Shown in pieces: positions 1 to 8,216 of a stretch of 64,000 nt of DNA. Position numbers and translations under genes: made by a program. How positions within the stretch are numbered: the stretch's first letter is position 1; each line of letters begins with the position of its first letter. Origin of the DNA: Thermogemmatispora sp042408735 (GTDB lineage Bacteria; Chloroflexota; Ktedonobacteria; Ktedonobacterales; Ktedonobacteraceae); assembly GCF_042408735.1 (NCBI RefSeq), contig NZ_JBHOQV010000187.1:67188-131187 (forward strand). The letters run 5' to 3'. The notes beneath the pieces were generated by a model that saw nothing but the letters and a program-made list of their open reading frames with translations, did no database searches and was not told the origin of the DNA.

Positions 1-1
1 G

Positions 2-91
2 AAGACCAAGACCTACAGTCCCGCTGGCAGTCCGATCCAGCTCACCAGCGGTGGAGTGGATGGCGATTCTCACCCATTCTGGACGGCCTGA
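2..91 (+). CDS. C-terminal end of a TolB/PD40-type beta-propeller protein (partial)
   Basis: Only the last 29 codons are in the window; the gene begins upstream of base 1. The frame reads ...SPIQLTSGGVDGDSHPFWTA and stops with TGA at 89-91. The pattern QLT-(6)-D-S-HPFW matches the repeat unit of WD40-like PD40 or TolB propellers, in which the blade ends in a P-x-W-S/T step. The protein is probably secreted or periplasmic, but that part is not visible. It is followed by the promoter of the kinase gene. Family assignment is inference from a short tail. Confidence 0.5.
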   Translation, partial: KTKTYSPAGSPIQLTSGGVDGDSHPFWTA

Positions 92-96
92 GTGTT

Positions 97-127
97 TTGA
101 TGATATACTTACCCTGCGCACTATACT
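97..127 (+). promoter_or_regulatory. Candidate sigma-70 promoter for the Ser/Thr kinase gene
   Basis: TTGATG at 97-102 and TATACT at 122-127 are separated by 19 bases, slightly long. A second TATACT-like string (TGATATACTT) lies inside the spacer at 101-110 and could be an alternative -10. The kinase start codon is 55 bases downstream. Confidence 0.4.
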
Positions 128-181
128 GGGAACAAATAGCCATCCTTGATATCACCTTGCCGGGGGATCTGAGGTAGAGCA

Positions 182-1147
182 TTGAGTCATCTGGAAGGCA
201 CGCTCATCGCGGGACGCTACGAGATTCGCGAGCACATTGCTACCGGCGGCATGGCCAGCGTCTTCAAGACCTGGGACCATCGCGTGGAGCGGATTGTCGC
301 CATCAAGGTGCTGCGCTCGCTCGACAAGAACGATCTGCGCGCCGTGGAGCGCTTCCGCCGGGAGGCGCGCGCGGCGGCGGCTCTGGCCCACCCCAATGCG
401 GTAACCATCTACGATTTTGTCGAGGAGGGTGGGCAGTATTTCCTGGTGATGGAGTATATTCAAGGCCCAACGCTGAAGCAGTTGATCACTCAGCGCCGCC
501 GCCTGCAGGTGCGCGAAGCCTTTGAAATCGCCTGCCAGGTCTGCTCGGTGCTGCAGGTGGCCCACGCCCGCGGCTTTATCCACCGCGATATCAAACCACA
601 GAATATTATGCTGACCTGGAACGGCCTGACGCCGCTCTCCAATGACCTGAGCAGCGGCCTCTGGGTCAAGCTGACCGATTTCGGGATCGTGCGCGTGGCG
701 GAGGACGCCGGGCTGACCAATAGCGGCATCGTGCTCGGTACGGCCGATTATCTGTCGCCGGAGCAGGCGCGCGGCGAGACGCTGACGGCCTCATCCGATC
801 TCTACTCGCTCGGGGTCGTGCTCTTCGAGATGCTGGCCGGGCGCCCACCGTTTGTGGGACCAACTGCGGTCTCGATCGCTATGCAGCATGCCTCTACCAA
901 TCCCCCGCTGCTGCGCCAATTCAATCCCTCATTGCCGGTCAGCGTCGAGCGCGTTGTGATGCGCGCGCTGGAGAAGGAGCCAGAGGAGCGCTTCCATTCG
1001 GCCATCGAGCTACAGCAGGCCTTGCGGGCCTGCCTGCGTGAGCTGGTGCAGCAGGGCCATCCGGCAGTGGCCTCTCCCTGGCAGGGCCTGGCCTCTCCCG
1101 CTGGGGGAGGAGGCCCTTTGTTCCCACCCCAGCGTCAGTATCCCTGA
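182..1147 (+). CDS. Hanks-type serine/threonine protein kinase, cytosolic
   Basis: This 321-residue kinase phosphorylates protein Ser/Thr residues. The order of motifs is complete: a glycine-rich loop around ATGGMASVF, the ATP-anchoring Lys42 in AIKVL, the catalytic loop HRDIKPQN with Asp136, a DFG motif (TDFGIV), the activation segment ending in YLSPEQA, and the SDLYSLGVVLFE helix. The start is TTG at 182, with GAGG at 171-174 placed 7 bases upstream. There is no transmembrane segment and no PASTA or other sensor domain; after the kinase fold only a short Pro/Gly-rich tail remains. It is therefore probably a soluble kinase that needs a partner or localisation signal. The substrate is unknown. 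RidA and DnaA follow about 90 bases later and need not share its promoter. Confidence 0.9.
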   Translation: MSHLEGTLIAGRYEIREHIATGGMASVFKTWDHRVERIVAIKVLRSLDKNDLRAVERFRREARAAAALAHPNAVTIYDFVEEGGQYFLVMEYIQGPTLKQLITQRRRLQVREAFEIACQVCSVLQVAHARGFIHRDIKPQNIMLTWNGLTPLSNDLSSGLWVKLTDFGIVRVAEDAGLTNSGIVLGTADYLSPEQARGETLTASSDLYSLGVVLFEMLAGRPPFVGPTAVSIAMQHASTNPPLLRQFNPSLPVSVERVVMRALEKEPEERFHSAIELQQALRACLRELVQQGHPAVASPWQGLASPAGGGGPLFPPQRQYP

Positions 1148-1240
1148 AGACGATTGGTCCCATCGGTATCATACTCTTAGAAGAGAAGCTGGATAAGAAG
1201 GAGGGGCGCTCGCTCGGGCGTCCGCTGTTGGCATTGCTCT

Positions 1241-1639
1241 ATGGAACGAACGAAGATTACTACCGCTAGCGCACCCGCCGCCATCGGACCGTACAGTCAG
1301 GCGATCCGCTGCGGCCAGTTGATCTATACCTCTGGTCAGATTGCCCTTGATCCAGCCAGCGGCGAGCTGGTGGGCGACGATGTGGCTGCCCAGACCCATC
1401 GCGTCTTGCAGAACCTGCAGGCCGTGCTGCAGGCGGCCGGTAGCTCGCTGGCGCGCGTGGTCAAGACGACCGTCTTTCTGACGCGCATGAGTGACTTCCA
1501 GGCGATGAACGCGGTCTACGCGACCTATTTCCCCGAACCGGCGCCGGCGCGCTCGACGGTGGCCGTGGCCGAACTTCCGCGTCAGGCTCTGGTCGAGATC
1601 GAGTGTGTGGCACTCGCTGAGGACCAGGCGGGAGAGTGA
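1241..1639 (+). CDS. ridA: RidA family enamine/imine deaminase
   Basis: This 132-residue protein is the usual length for the RidA/YjgF/UK114 family, trimeric enzymes that hydrolyse reactive 2-aminoacrylate and related imines produced by PLP enzymes. Family hallmarks seen are IGPYSQAI near the N-terminus, the central TSGQIALDP, the KTTVFLT strand, and the ARSTVAV segment carrying the arginine that binds the substrate carboxylate. The protein is cytosolic. The stop codon TGA (1637-1639) lies 4 bases before the proposed GTG start of dnaA, so the two genes are probably co-transcribed. I see no functional reason for that pairing. Confidence 0.93.
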   Translation: MERTKITTASAPAAIGPYSQAIRCGQLIYTSGQIALDPASGELVGDDVAAQTHRVLQNLQAVLQAAGSSLARVVKTTVFLTRMSDFQAMNAVYATYFPEPAPARSTVAVAELPRQALVEIECVALAEDQAGE

Positions 1640-1643
1640 GCGC

Positions 1644-3188
1644 GTGAATCCGGCCATGCTCTGGCACAGGGCGCTTCAGCGCCTGGAGCAGTTCCCTGTC
1701 GACGTTGTGGCCAGGGTCTGGCTGCGTACTGCCCGACTGATGCCCGTTGCCGCCACCTCGGCCTCCGAGGCTGCCGGAACAACGGAAACTCAAGTGCTCT
1801 CTTTCTGGCTCCTGGTCCCCGATGCCCTCGCCTGTGCCCTGATCCAACAACAGTGGCGGCCTGCAATCGAACAGGCCCTGGCCGAGCTGGTTCAGCAGCC
1901 AGTTGCGCTCAGGGTGGTGGCGGCGGATTGTGCTCCCCAGGAAGCTCGCGCCGATGAGGAGTTGGAGATGGCCGCTATGGAGGATCGCCAGCCAACAACC
2001 GAGACGTTTGCCACTCGACATAGCCGAAATGACTCTATTCCTCCTTCTCCCTACTATGATTACGATCTGCCCAGCAAGCCACCCGCGTCTGGCGTCTATG
2101 GCGCCAGGCAGCCGGAGCCGCCGGCGGGCGGAGCGCCTTCCTGGGAGCAGGAGAGCGCGGCGGCGGTACCGAACCGACTGAATCCGCGCTATACCTTTGA
2201 TGCCTTCATTGTGGGCAATAGCAATCGCCTGGCGCACGCCGCTTCCTACGCCGTAGCGGAGGCCCCTGGGGAGGCCTATAATCCCCTTTTCTTATATGGG
2301 GGGGTTGGCCTGGGAAAGACGCATCTGCTGCACGCAATTGGTCATAAGGGGGCCCAGGCTGGCCTGGCGGTGCTCTATGTCTCGTCCGAGCAGTTCACCA
2401 ACGAGATCATCAATGCCATCCGCTATCGTACCACCGAGGAGTTTCGTGCCAAGTATCGCTCGGTCGACATTCTGCTGGTCGATGATATTCAGTTTATCGC
2501 CGGCAAGGAATCGACGGAGGAAGAGTTTTTCCACACCTTCAACAGTCTCTACGAGATGAGCAAGCAGATCGTCATCTGCAGCGATCGCCCCCCCAAGGCC
2601 ATCGTGAGCCTGGAGGAGCGGTTGCGTTCGCGCTTCGAGTGGGGATTGATCGCCGATATCCAGCCGCCCGATCTGGAGACACGCATGGCCATCCTGCGCG
2701 TCAAGGCCGATATGCTGCATTATCCGGTACCCGATGAGGTCATCGCCTATATCGCCAGCCGGGTTCAGACCAACATCCGTGAGCTGGAAGGCTGCCTCAA
2801 TCGCCTGATGGCCTACCAGCAGCTGCATCGCACCGAGCTGACGCTCGATGTGGCGCGGGCCGCGATGTCTTCCCTGGGCAATGGAGCGCGCGAGGTCCAG
2901 TTGAGTGGAAGGCAGATCGCTCAGACGGTGGCCGACTACTTCCACGTCCCGCTAGAGGCCATGTGTGGCAAGCAGCGCGATAAGCAGATCGTCATCCCGC
3001 GCCAGATCGCTATGTATCTGATTCGCCAGGAGACTCAGCTCTCGCTGCTGGAAATCGGTCAGCTCTTCGGGGGGCGCGACCACAGCACGGTGCTGCATGC
3101 CTGCGAGAAGATCGAGCGAGCTATGCAGCTTGATCCCGGCCTGCGCCGCGACGTGGTCGCCATTCGCGAACTGTTGCTGCCGCGCTAG
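1644..3188 (+). CDS. dnaA: Chromosomal replication initiator DnaA
   Basis: This 514-residue AAA+ protein has the DnaA order of domains. A weakly conserved N-terminal domain I is followed by a long, variable linker rich in Pro and Glu to about residue 170. The ATPase carries Walker A GGVGLGKT (about residues 219-226) and Walker B LLVDDIQF. The C-terminal helix-turn-helix has PRQIAMYL and the signature GRDHSTVLHA, which binds DnaA boxes. I chose the GTG start at 1644 because GGAGAG lies 7 bases upstream and it follows the ridA stop directly. An ATG at 1656 is an alternative, and an earlier GTG at 1605 would overlap ridA. No dnaN, recF or gyrB neighbours and no DnaA-box cluster are visible, so this may not be the origin-linked copy. 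Confidence 0.93.
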   Translation: MNPAMLWHRALQRLEQFPVDVVARVWLRTARLMPVAATSASEAAGTTETQVLSFWLLVPDALACALIQQQWRPAIEQALAELVQQPVALRVVAADCAPQEARADEELEMAAMEDRQPTTETFATRHSRNDSIPPSPYYDYDLPSKPPASGVYGARQPEPPAGGAPSWEQESAAAVPNRLNPRYTFDAFIVGNSNRLAHAASYAVAEAPGEAYNPLFLYGGVGLGKTHLLHAIGHKGAQAGLAVLYVSSEQFTNEIINAIRYRTTEEFRAKYRSVDILLVDDIQFIAGKESTEEEFFHTFNSLYEMSKQIVICSDRPPKAIVSLEERLRSRFEWGLIADIQPPDLETRMAILRVKADMLHYPVPDEVIAYIASRVQTNIRELEGCLNRLMAYQQLHRTELTLDVARAAMSSLGNGAREVQLSGRQIAQTVADYFHVPLEAMCGKQRDKQIVIPRQIAMYLIRQETQLSLLEIGQLFGGRDHSTVLHACEKIERAMQLDPGLRRDVVAIRELLLPR

Positions 3189-3264
3189 TCGCCTTGCGGG
3201 CCGATTGCCTGTTCTACCTGTTGTCCTTGCTTGTGCTTTGCCGAACGGTGTGAGTAAAAGATAT

Positions 3265-4065
3265 ATGTTGCCCTATACGACCTATCTGATCGACCTGGAC
3301 GGCGTGGTTTACCGTGGGAATGAGTTGCTGCCGGGCGCGCGCGAGTTTGTGCAGTGGCTGGAGACCAACGGTAAGAAGTATATCTTTTTGACGAATAACT
3401 CGTTCGCGACCGGGGCGCAGATTCTGGCGAAGCTGGAGCGCCTGGGCATTCCGGCGACGCCCGAGCATTTGATGAGCGCGGGCCAGGCGGCCATGCAGAA
3501 TATCGCCCGTCGGCTGCCTGGGGCGCGTGTCTATATTGTGGGCGAGCAGCCGCTGGTGGAGCTGGCACAGGAGTATGGCCTGACGGTGGTCGAGGTGGAT
3601 GCGGAGGAGGCGGATGTGGTGCTGGTCGGCCTGGATCGCTTTTTCGATTATAGCAAGCTGACCTGTGCGGTGCGCATTGTGCTGGCGGGGGCGCTCTTTA
3701 TTACCATCAATCGCGATCCGTTGCTGCCGATCGCCGGCGGTGGCTTTCTGCCGGGCTGTGGAACCCTGGCGGCGGCCATCGAGGCCGGTACTGGCGTGAC
3801 GCCGGAGGTGGTGGGCAAGCCGGAGCCGATGCTCTTGCAGGAGGCGATGGAGCGCCTGGGCAGTAAGCCGGAGGAGACGGTGATGATCGGCGATGGCCTG
3901 GATGTAGATATTCTGGCCGGCCAGGCCGCCGGGACGCACACTATTCTGGTCCTCTCGGGCCGCAACAATCGGGCCGATATCGAGGTCTCGCCCATTAAAC
4001 CCGAGCACGTCTACGAGGACCTGGCCGACCTGCTGCGCCAACTACAGCAGGTGAAGTCTAGCTAG
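3265..4065 (+). CDS. HAD-IIA family sugar-phosphate or nucleotide phosphatase (NagD-like)
   Basis: This 266-residue protein is the normal size for the HAD-IIA (NagD/4-nitrophenylphosphatase/phosphoglycolate phosphatase) group. Motif I is LIDLDGVVYRG, giving the nucleophile Asp and the general acid Asp. Motif II is LTNNS. The motif III lysine is in VGKPEP, and motif IV is GDGLDVDILAG. The substrate cannot be read from the sequence; repair of damaged or by-product phosphates is typical. The start is either ATG 3265 or an in-frame GTG at 3250; neither has a strong ribosome binding site. It follows dnaA by about 75 bases on the same strand and may be the last gene of the ridA-dnaA transcript. Confidence 0.87.
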   Translation: MLPYTTYLIDLDGVVYRGNELLPGAREFVQWLETNGKKYIFLTNNSFATGAQILAKLERLGIPATPEHLMSAGQAAMQNIARRLPGARVYIVGEQPLVELAQEYGLTVVEVDAEEADVVLVGLDRFFDYSKLTCAVRIVLAGALFITINRDPLLPIAGGGFLPGCGTLAAAIEAGTGVTPEVVGKPEPMLLQEAMERLGSKPEETVMIGDGLDVDILAGQAAGTHTILVLSGRNNRADIEVSPIKPEHVYEDLADLLRQLQQVKSS

Positions 4066-4332
4066 GTCTGTCTCCGTGCAGCCCTTGGCCTTTGAACAAG
4101 GCCCGCGCCCGCAATCTCTGTTCCTGGGATCATATCCCTAATGTCACAGGGCCAGCACAGTGGTGATGAGGAAGGAAGGCAAGCCATCCCTGAGCCGTCC
4201 TCTTGAAGCGAACAGCTTCAGAGAGAAGAGATATTGGGATCTGTTTGTCCAGCCTATTCGAGCGTGTGCGCTCTCAACCGATACTCGGACAGGGGCAGCG
4301 TGCAGGGACTGACCTTACACATGAAAATCTTG

Positions 4333-5058
4333 CCCTTGTTCCTCAGGTCTGGAAGCTGCTGATCGTTCTCCTTCTCTCCCCCGGGCTGTTCGCTTTGGGC
4401 TGTGGCTCAGTTCATGCCCGCTCAACCACCCGTACCGGTCCCAGTTGCGCCGGCGTTGGCTGCTATTCGGATGGCGCCTACAGATATCGGTGGCTACCAG
4501 GTCGTCACCAACTGTGTATCCAGCTCTACCTGCCCATTAATTGACAATCAGAACCGATCAGACGCGTTCTCACAAGATGGATACCTGCGTCTCTATTCCC
4601 GGTCAAGACAGTCCCACCTACTACTTTTACGAGCGTGGGTATATCTATAACGCCTATGCTGCCGTCATGCTTCCCGCTATGACAAGAGGCTGGAGATCCT
4701 CAGATGCCTTTTCCAGCTACTTCAACTCCAGCAGCGGATAGATAGCAGACGAACTCATCAAGGAGGTTGTCAGGTATACATTCACCTTGACTGGAGTGCT
4801 AACGACCAACAATGGTCGGCAGAGGTCCATTCCAACGAAGATTGTGTTGTAGGTGGATACAATCACCGCAGCGTCCTGGCCACAGGTAGTGACCTCTTTA
4901 ATGGAAAGTGGTACACGATTAATACTCCCAAGTTACATGTACAACGAGACCGCATAGGGAACTTGCAGGGCCTCTGGGACGTTGTATCTCTGGCATATCA
5001 GGCAATCCTGAGGCGCTACCATTTCCAGGCTCCTGGAGAGCATAATGGAGCAGGGTAG
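4333..5058 (+). pseudogene. Decayed gene for a small secreted protein or lipoprotein (several frameshifts)
   Basis: Protein-like text appears in three frames in succession. First comes a hydrophobic signal-like stretch, KLLIVLLLSPGLFALGC, which resembles a lipoprotein signal. A shifted frame then reads DIGGYQVVTNCVSSSTCP (about 4480-4540), a third reads PTYYFYERGYIYNAYAAV (about 4610-4665), and a last frame, ending at TAG 5056-5058, reads WSAEVHSNEDCVVGGYNH. Cysteines and aromatic residues are typical of a secreted protein, but no single frame joins the pieces. The simplest reading is a degenerate gene, or a very poor-quality gene remnant. Two genuine short genes cannot be excluded. The family is not recognised. 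Confidence 0.35.
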
Positions 5059-5068
5059 GAGATTCGCC

Positions 5069-5668
5069 ATGAAAAAAAGTCCGAAGCGACGCGCCCGAAA
5101 CACAGCCTTCATCACAATCTTTGCAATTGCAGGTATCATCGTGGTTGCTGTGGGAGCGGCTCTTTGCTCCAACTGGTCTTCATCATCTCCCGCCAATGCG
5201 AGCAGCAAGGCAAACACGGACCCACGCTTCCTCTCCTTAACCGTTGGCACCAGTCCCGCAACAGAGGTTCCTGATTCCCTACCACCAGGCGGGGTGACTA
5301 TTAACGAGCAATTCGTGCTCAAACCCCTCTCGCCATCTGTCCAGAGTCATCTCGCCCTGATTGCTCAGAGCGATGCCATCACCATCGGACGGCGCTATGT
5401 CAATACGCAGCCCTCTGCGGCAAAGGCTCTCCTGGCCAGCTTTACCAGCATTCATTCCGTCCTCCCGGCCGGCGCAAGAGAGGCTTCCCATCCCATTCAG
5501 AACGTTCCCGCCTGGATTGTCACCTTCACCACCACGAACCCGGAAAATGTGGTCCAAGGGAAACGAGTGCAGCCCGGACAGCAGGTCCCCACGCTCTTCC
5601 CCACGCACTTGAATATCGTCGTGAACGCCACCACTGGGGACTTTGTTCTTGGCTTTTTCACGGTGTAA
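5069..5668 (+). CDS. Membrane-anchored extracytoplasmic protein of unknown function
   Basis: The 199-residue product begins with a basic stretch (MKKSPKRRAR), then one hydrophobic segment of about 20 residues (roughly 12-32), then a Ser-rich linker and a soluble domain. It is probably anchored in the membrane with most of the chain outside. I chose ATG 5069 because AGGAG at 5057-5061 sits 7 bases upstream; the earlier ATG 5045 lacks such a site. No known family is recognised. The C-terminal part (AWIVTFTTTNPENVV, then HLNIVVNATTGDFVLGF) looks like a small beta-rich fold, like the PepSY-type ending in a D/T-G-(x)-F strand, but this is only a resemblance. Confidence 0.7.
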   Translation: MKKSPKRRARNTAFITIFAIAGIIVVAVGAALCSNWSSSSPANASSKANTDPRFLSLTVGTSPATEVPDSLPPGGVTINEQFVLKPLSPSVQSHLALIAQSDAITIGRRYVNTQPSAAKALLASFTSIHSVLPAGAREASHPIQNVPAWIVTFTTTNPENVVQGKRVQPGQQVPTLFPTHLNIVVNATTGDFVLGFFTV

Positions 5669-5807
5669 ACCGAAGCTCTCGCTCTGGTTTATGCGGGCTT
5701 ATCCCTGTAGCGGTTGGAAGGAGCAAGTTCGCTATATCGTTTGCTGTGTGCGAACCCTGCATGAACAGCTGACAATGCGAGGAGGGAGGAAGGAAGGAAG
5801 GAAGGAA

Positions 5808-5841
5808 GAGAGAGGGTCAGAGTAGTTGCTCTCCCTCTCTC
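5808..5841. terminator. Hairpin between convergent genes
   Basis: GAGAGAGGG at 5808-5816 pairs perfectly with CCCTCTCTC at 5833-5841. Inside it, AGAG and CTCT can extend the stem with a small bulge. It lies between the convergent ends of the membrane-anchored protein gene (+) and the acyl-CoA dehydrogenase gene (-), so it can serve both. No long T-run follows on either strand. A GGAA tetranucleotide run (about 5785-5808) immediately precedes it. Confidence 0.5.
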
Positions 5842-5874
5842 GACCAGAGCCGATGGCTCATTGAACAAGAAGCG

Positions 5875-7047
5875 TCAGTCCCAGGTGCCGAGGCGAACGT
5901 AGCCCTTCAGCAGGGCCCGAGCGATGATGTAGTGCTGGATCTCGTCCGTCCCCTCGTAGATGCGCGTCACACGCACATCGCGATACCAGCGCTCGATAGG
6001 TAGCTCCTTGGTATAGCCCATGCCACCGTGAATCTGCAGCGCCCGATCGACCACGCGGTTCACCATGTTCGAGCCGTAGAGCTTGGCGATACTGGCCTCG
6101 TAGCGGTTGTCCAGTCCCTGATCGGCCTTCCAGGCGGCGTGCAGCGTCAGCCACCTGGTCGCCTGTATCTCCACCGCCGAGTCGGCCAGCATCCACTGAA
6201 TAGCCTGGCGCTCAGCAATCGGCTTGCCAAAGGTAACGCGCTGGCGGGCATAATCGATGGCCATCTGCAGCAGGCGTTCAGCGGTGCCGACGGCGCGGGC
6301 TGCGATCAACCAGCGGCCCTGGCCGATCCATTGCATGCCCAGTGAGAAACCCTGGCCAACCTCACCCAGTACATGATCCTCGGGCACACGCACGTTATCG
6401 AAAAACAGCTCGGCCGGTGACCAGCCGCCCATTGTCGGAATCGGGCGCGAGGTCCAGCCCATAGCCCGATCCACCAGGAAGCAGGTCACGCCCCCCTTCT
6501 GAGGGGGCTTCTCCCGATCGGTGACGGCAAAGACCATAGCGAAGTCGGCCTCGTTGCCGTGGGTGATGAAGACCTTCTGGCCGTTGATGACCCAGTGGTC
6601 GCCCTGCTTGACGGCGGTGGTACGGATGGCCGAGGGATCGGAACCGGCCCCCGGCTCGGTGAGGGCGAAGCAAGAGATGCGCTTCCCTTCGATCACGGGA
6701 ATCACGTATTCTCGCTTCTGCTGCTCGTTACTATAGTGAAGAAGGATATTGTCAACGCTGCCGCCGAAGCTAAAAGGCACAATGGTGCGCCCCAGCTCCA
6801 TCTGAACCAGGGCAGTCATCACCGACCCCAGGTTGGCGCCGCCATACTCCTCCGGCGTGTTAATGCCCCAAAAGCCCAGCTCCTTGGCCTTGAGCTGCAG
6901 GGCCCGGTAGCGCTCCGGTTCAATCCCCGTCGGGTAACGCCCTTCATTGCGTAGGACCTCGTGCTCCAGCGGCATCAGCTCACGCTCGACAAACTGGCGC
7001 ACGGTCTGCTGAATCAGCTTCTGCTCCTCTGTCAGGGAGAAATCCAC
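5875..7047 (-). CDS. Acyl-CoA dehydrogenase
   Basis: This 390-residue flavoprotein has the typical acyl-CoA dehydrogenase length and order. A helical N-terminal domain starts FSLTEEQKLIQQTVRQF. The FAD/substrate signature CFALTEPGAGSD is followed by KVFITHG. The C-terminal helical domain contains RVTFGKPIAERQ, and the QIHGGMGYTKE segment precedes YEGTDEIQ, where the last Glu is the likely catalytic base position in many members. It introduces the alpha-beta double bond in acyl-CoA and passes electrons to ETF. GTG 7047 is chosen because AAGGAGG lies 5 bases upstream; an upstream in-frame GTG at 7068 has no such site. It stands alone on the minus strand, near the paa/enoyl-CoA hydratase genes but divergent from them. 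Confidence 0.93.
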   Translation of the reverse strand: MDFSLTEEQKLIQQTVRQFVERELMPLEHEVLRNEGRYPTGIEPERYRALQLKAKELGFWGINTPEEYGGANLGSVMTALVQMELGRTIVPFSFGGSVDNILLHYSNEQQKREYVIPVIEGKRISCFALTEPGAGSDPSAIRTTAVKQGDHWVINGQKVFITHGNEADFAMVFAVTDREKPPQKGGVTCFLVDRAMGWTSRPIPTMGGWSPAELFFDNVRVPEDHVLGEVGQGFSLGMQWIGQGRWLIAARAVGTAERLLQMAIDYARQRVTFGKPIAERQAIQWMLADSAVEIQATRWLTLHAAWKADQGLDNRYEASIAKLYGSNMVNRVVDRALQIHGGMGYTKELPIERWYRDVRVTRIYEGTDEIQHYIIARALLKGYVRLGTWD

Positions 7048-7265
7048 GCTGGCCTCCTTGTCGCGCACTAAGGGGAGACGTCAACTCAGGTCGCCCTGGC
7101 AAGATTATAGCACGCCTGTCGGGTGGGCGGGCGGGCGGTCGAGCGGGGACTGACTGGGCGCTGCCTTTCTCCCGACACGGCCCTCGTCTGCTTGCTAACT
7201 CATGGGCCTACCTGAATGACTGACGTGGGGCGTCCAGGCTCATGAGGGCAAGAAAGGAGTGGCTT

Positions 7266-7841
7266 ATGCGTGCGATTCGTGATTGCGCTGATCATCCCTT
7301 GCACTGGCGCGAGGGAACCCTCCGTAGCCATCGGCTGCAGGCGGGAGAAGAGACGCTGGCGCTCATCAGCTTTCAGCGGCTCGCAGGCACCACGGCGCTG
7401 GCTGAGGTGGCCGAGGGGCGCTACTGCTTTGAGCGCCGCGGCCTCTGGCTGCCGCAGGTGGCCGTCCGCCAGAATGACGAGCGAGGCGAGGAGCTGGCCG
7501 TCTTCGAACCCCAGCTTTGGAGTCGCGACGGCATCCTCATCGGCCTGCGCGGCCCCCTCTATCGCTGGAGTCGTGTCCATGAAGGGCGCGACAGGGAGGG
7601 GACTCTCCCCTGTCCCTGTTGGGAATGGCAGGATCTGACCGAGCGTCCCCTCCTGCACTTCAATCAACTCGTCTGTCTTCCCCACACGCGTATGAGTGGC
7701 CTGTTAACGATCGAGCCGGCAGCCGCCCAACTGAGCCTCCTGCCCCTGCTGGCCACGCTCGGCTGGTACCTGCTGGTGCTCTACGAGCATGGGGCCACCA
7801 GGCCCCTGCCCGAGATCCATTCACCGCGACCGCGCCGCTGA
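7266..7841 (+). CDS. Protein of unknown function, 191 residues
   Basis: The gene is well supported by AAAGGAG at 7253-7259, 6 bases before ATG 7266, and by good coding character. The product has an N-terminal soluble region rich in beta-prone segments (for example LALISFQRLAG, RGLWLPQVAV, GILIGLRGPLYRW). It has one Cys pair (PCPCWEW) and a hydrophobic C-terminal helix (LSLLPLLATLGWYLLVLYEHG) that could be a membrane or packing helix. I do not recognise a family. It lies between acyl-CoA dehydrogenase (divergent) and the M16 peptidase homologue (downstream, 375 bases away) without an obvious functional link. Confidence 0.7.
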   Translation: MRAIRDCADHPLHWREGTLRSHRLQAGEETLALISFQRLAGTTALAEVAEGRYCFERRGLWLPQVAVRQNDERGEELAVFEPQLWSRDGILIGLRGPLYRWSRVHEGRDREGTLPCPCWEWQDLTERPLLHFNQLVCLPHTRMSGLLTIEPAAAQLSLLPLLATLGWYLLVLYEHGATRPLPEIHSPRPRR

Positions 7842-8216
7842 CCCTGACCTGCTAAGGCGGGGGGAGCGACAGACGGGCAGCAGAGGCGTAGGTCAGGCTG
7901 GGATGGGGTGAGACGAGCGAGGTATCAGGCTGGTCTTGACCTGCGCCTTTCCTGCCGGGCCATCCCTGTGGCCCTCTCTATTGGCCCGGACCGCAGGGCC
8001 GCTTTCAAGGCCGCTTCTGGGCGCACCTCTGCTCTGGTGGGCGAGACAGGCGAGGTCCCCCAGGGCAGCGGGACCAGGGTCCGGCTGGCGTCTCGAGCCA
8101 CGAGCGACGAGCCAGACCCATTATGATATACTGGCTGTAGTGTGAGTAATCATCGCAGATAAAGCACTGGCTCCCCTAATCTAACCTGGGAAAGCGGAAA
8201 GGAAAGTTGCTTCTCT
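7842..8216 (+). promoter_or_regulatory. Intergenic region with candidate extended -10 promoter for the M16 homologue
   Basis: I see no gene here. TATACT at 8127-8132 is preceded by TG one base earlier (TGATATACT), an extended -10 element, about 85 bases before the ATG of the M16 gene. No good -35 box is present. The rest is GC-rich sequence without clear structure. Confidence 0.4.

Noticed and set aside
1150..3260. Possible replication origin around dnaA
   Set aside because: I looked for clusters of TTATCCACA-like boxes and an AT-rich unwinding element on both strands and found none.
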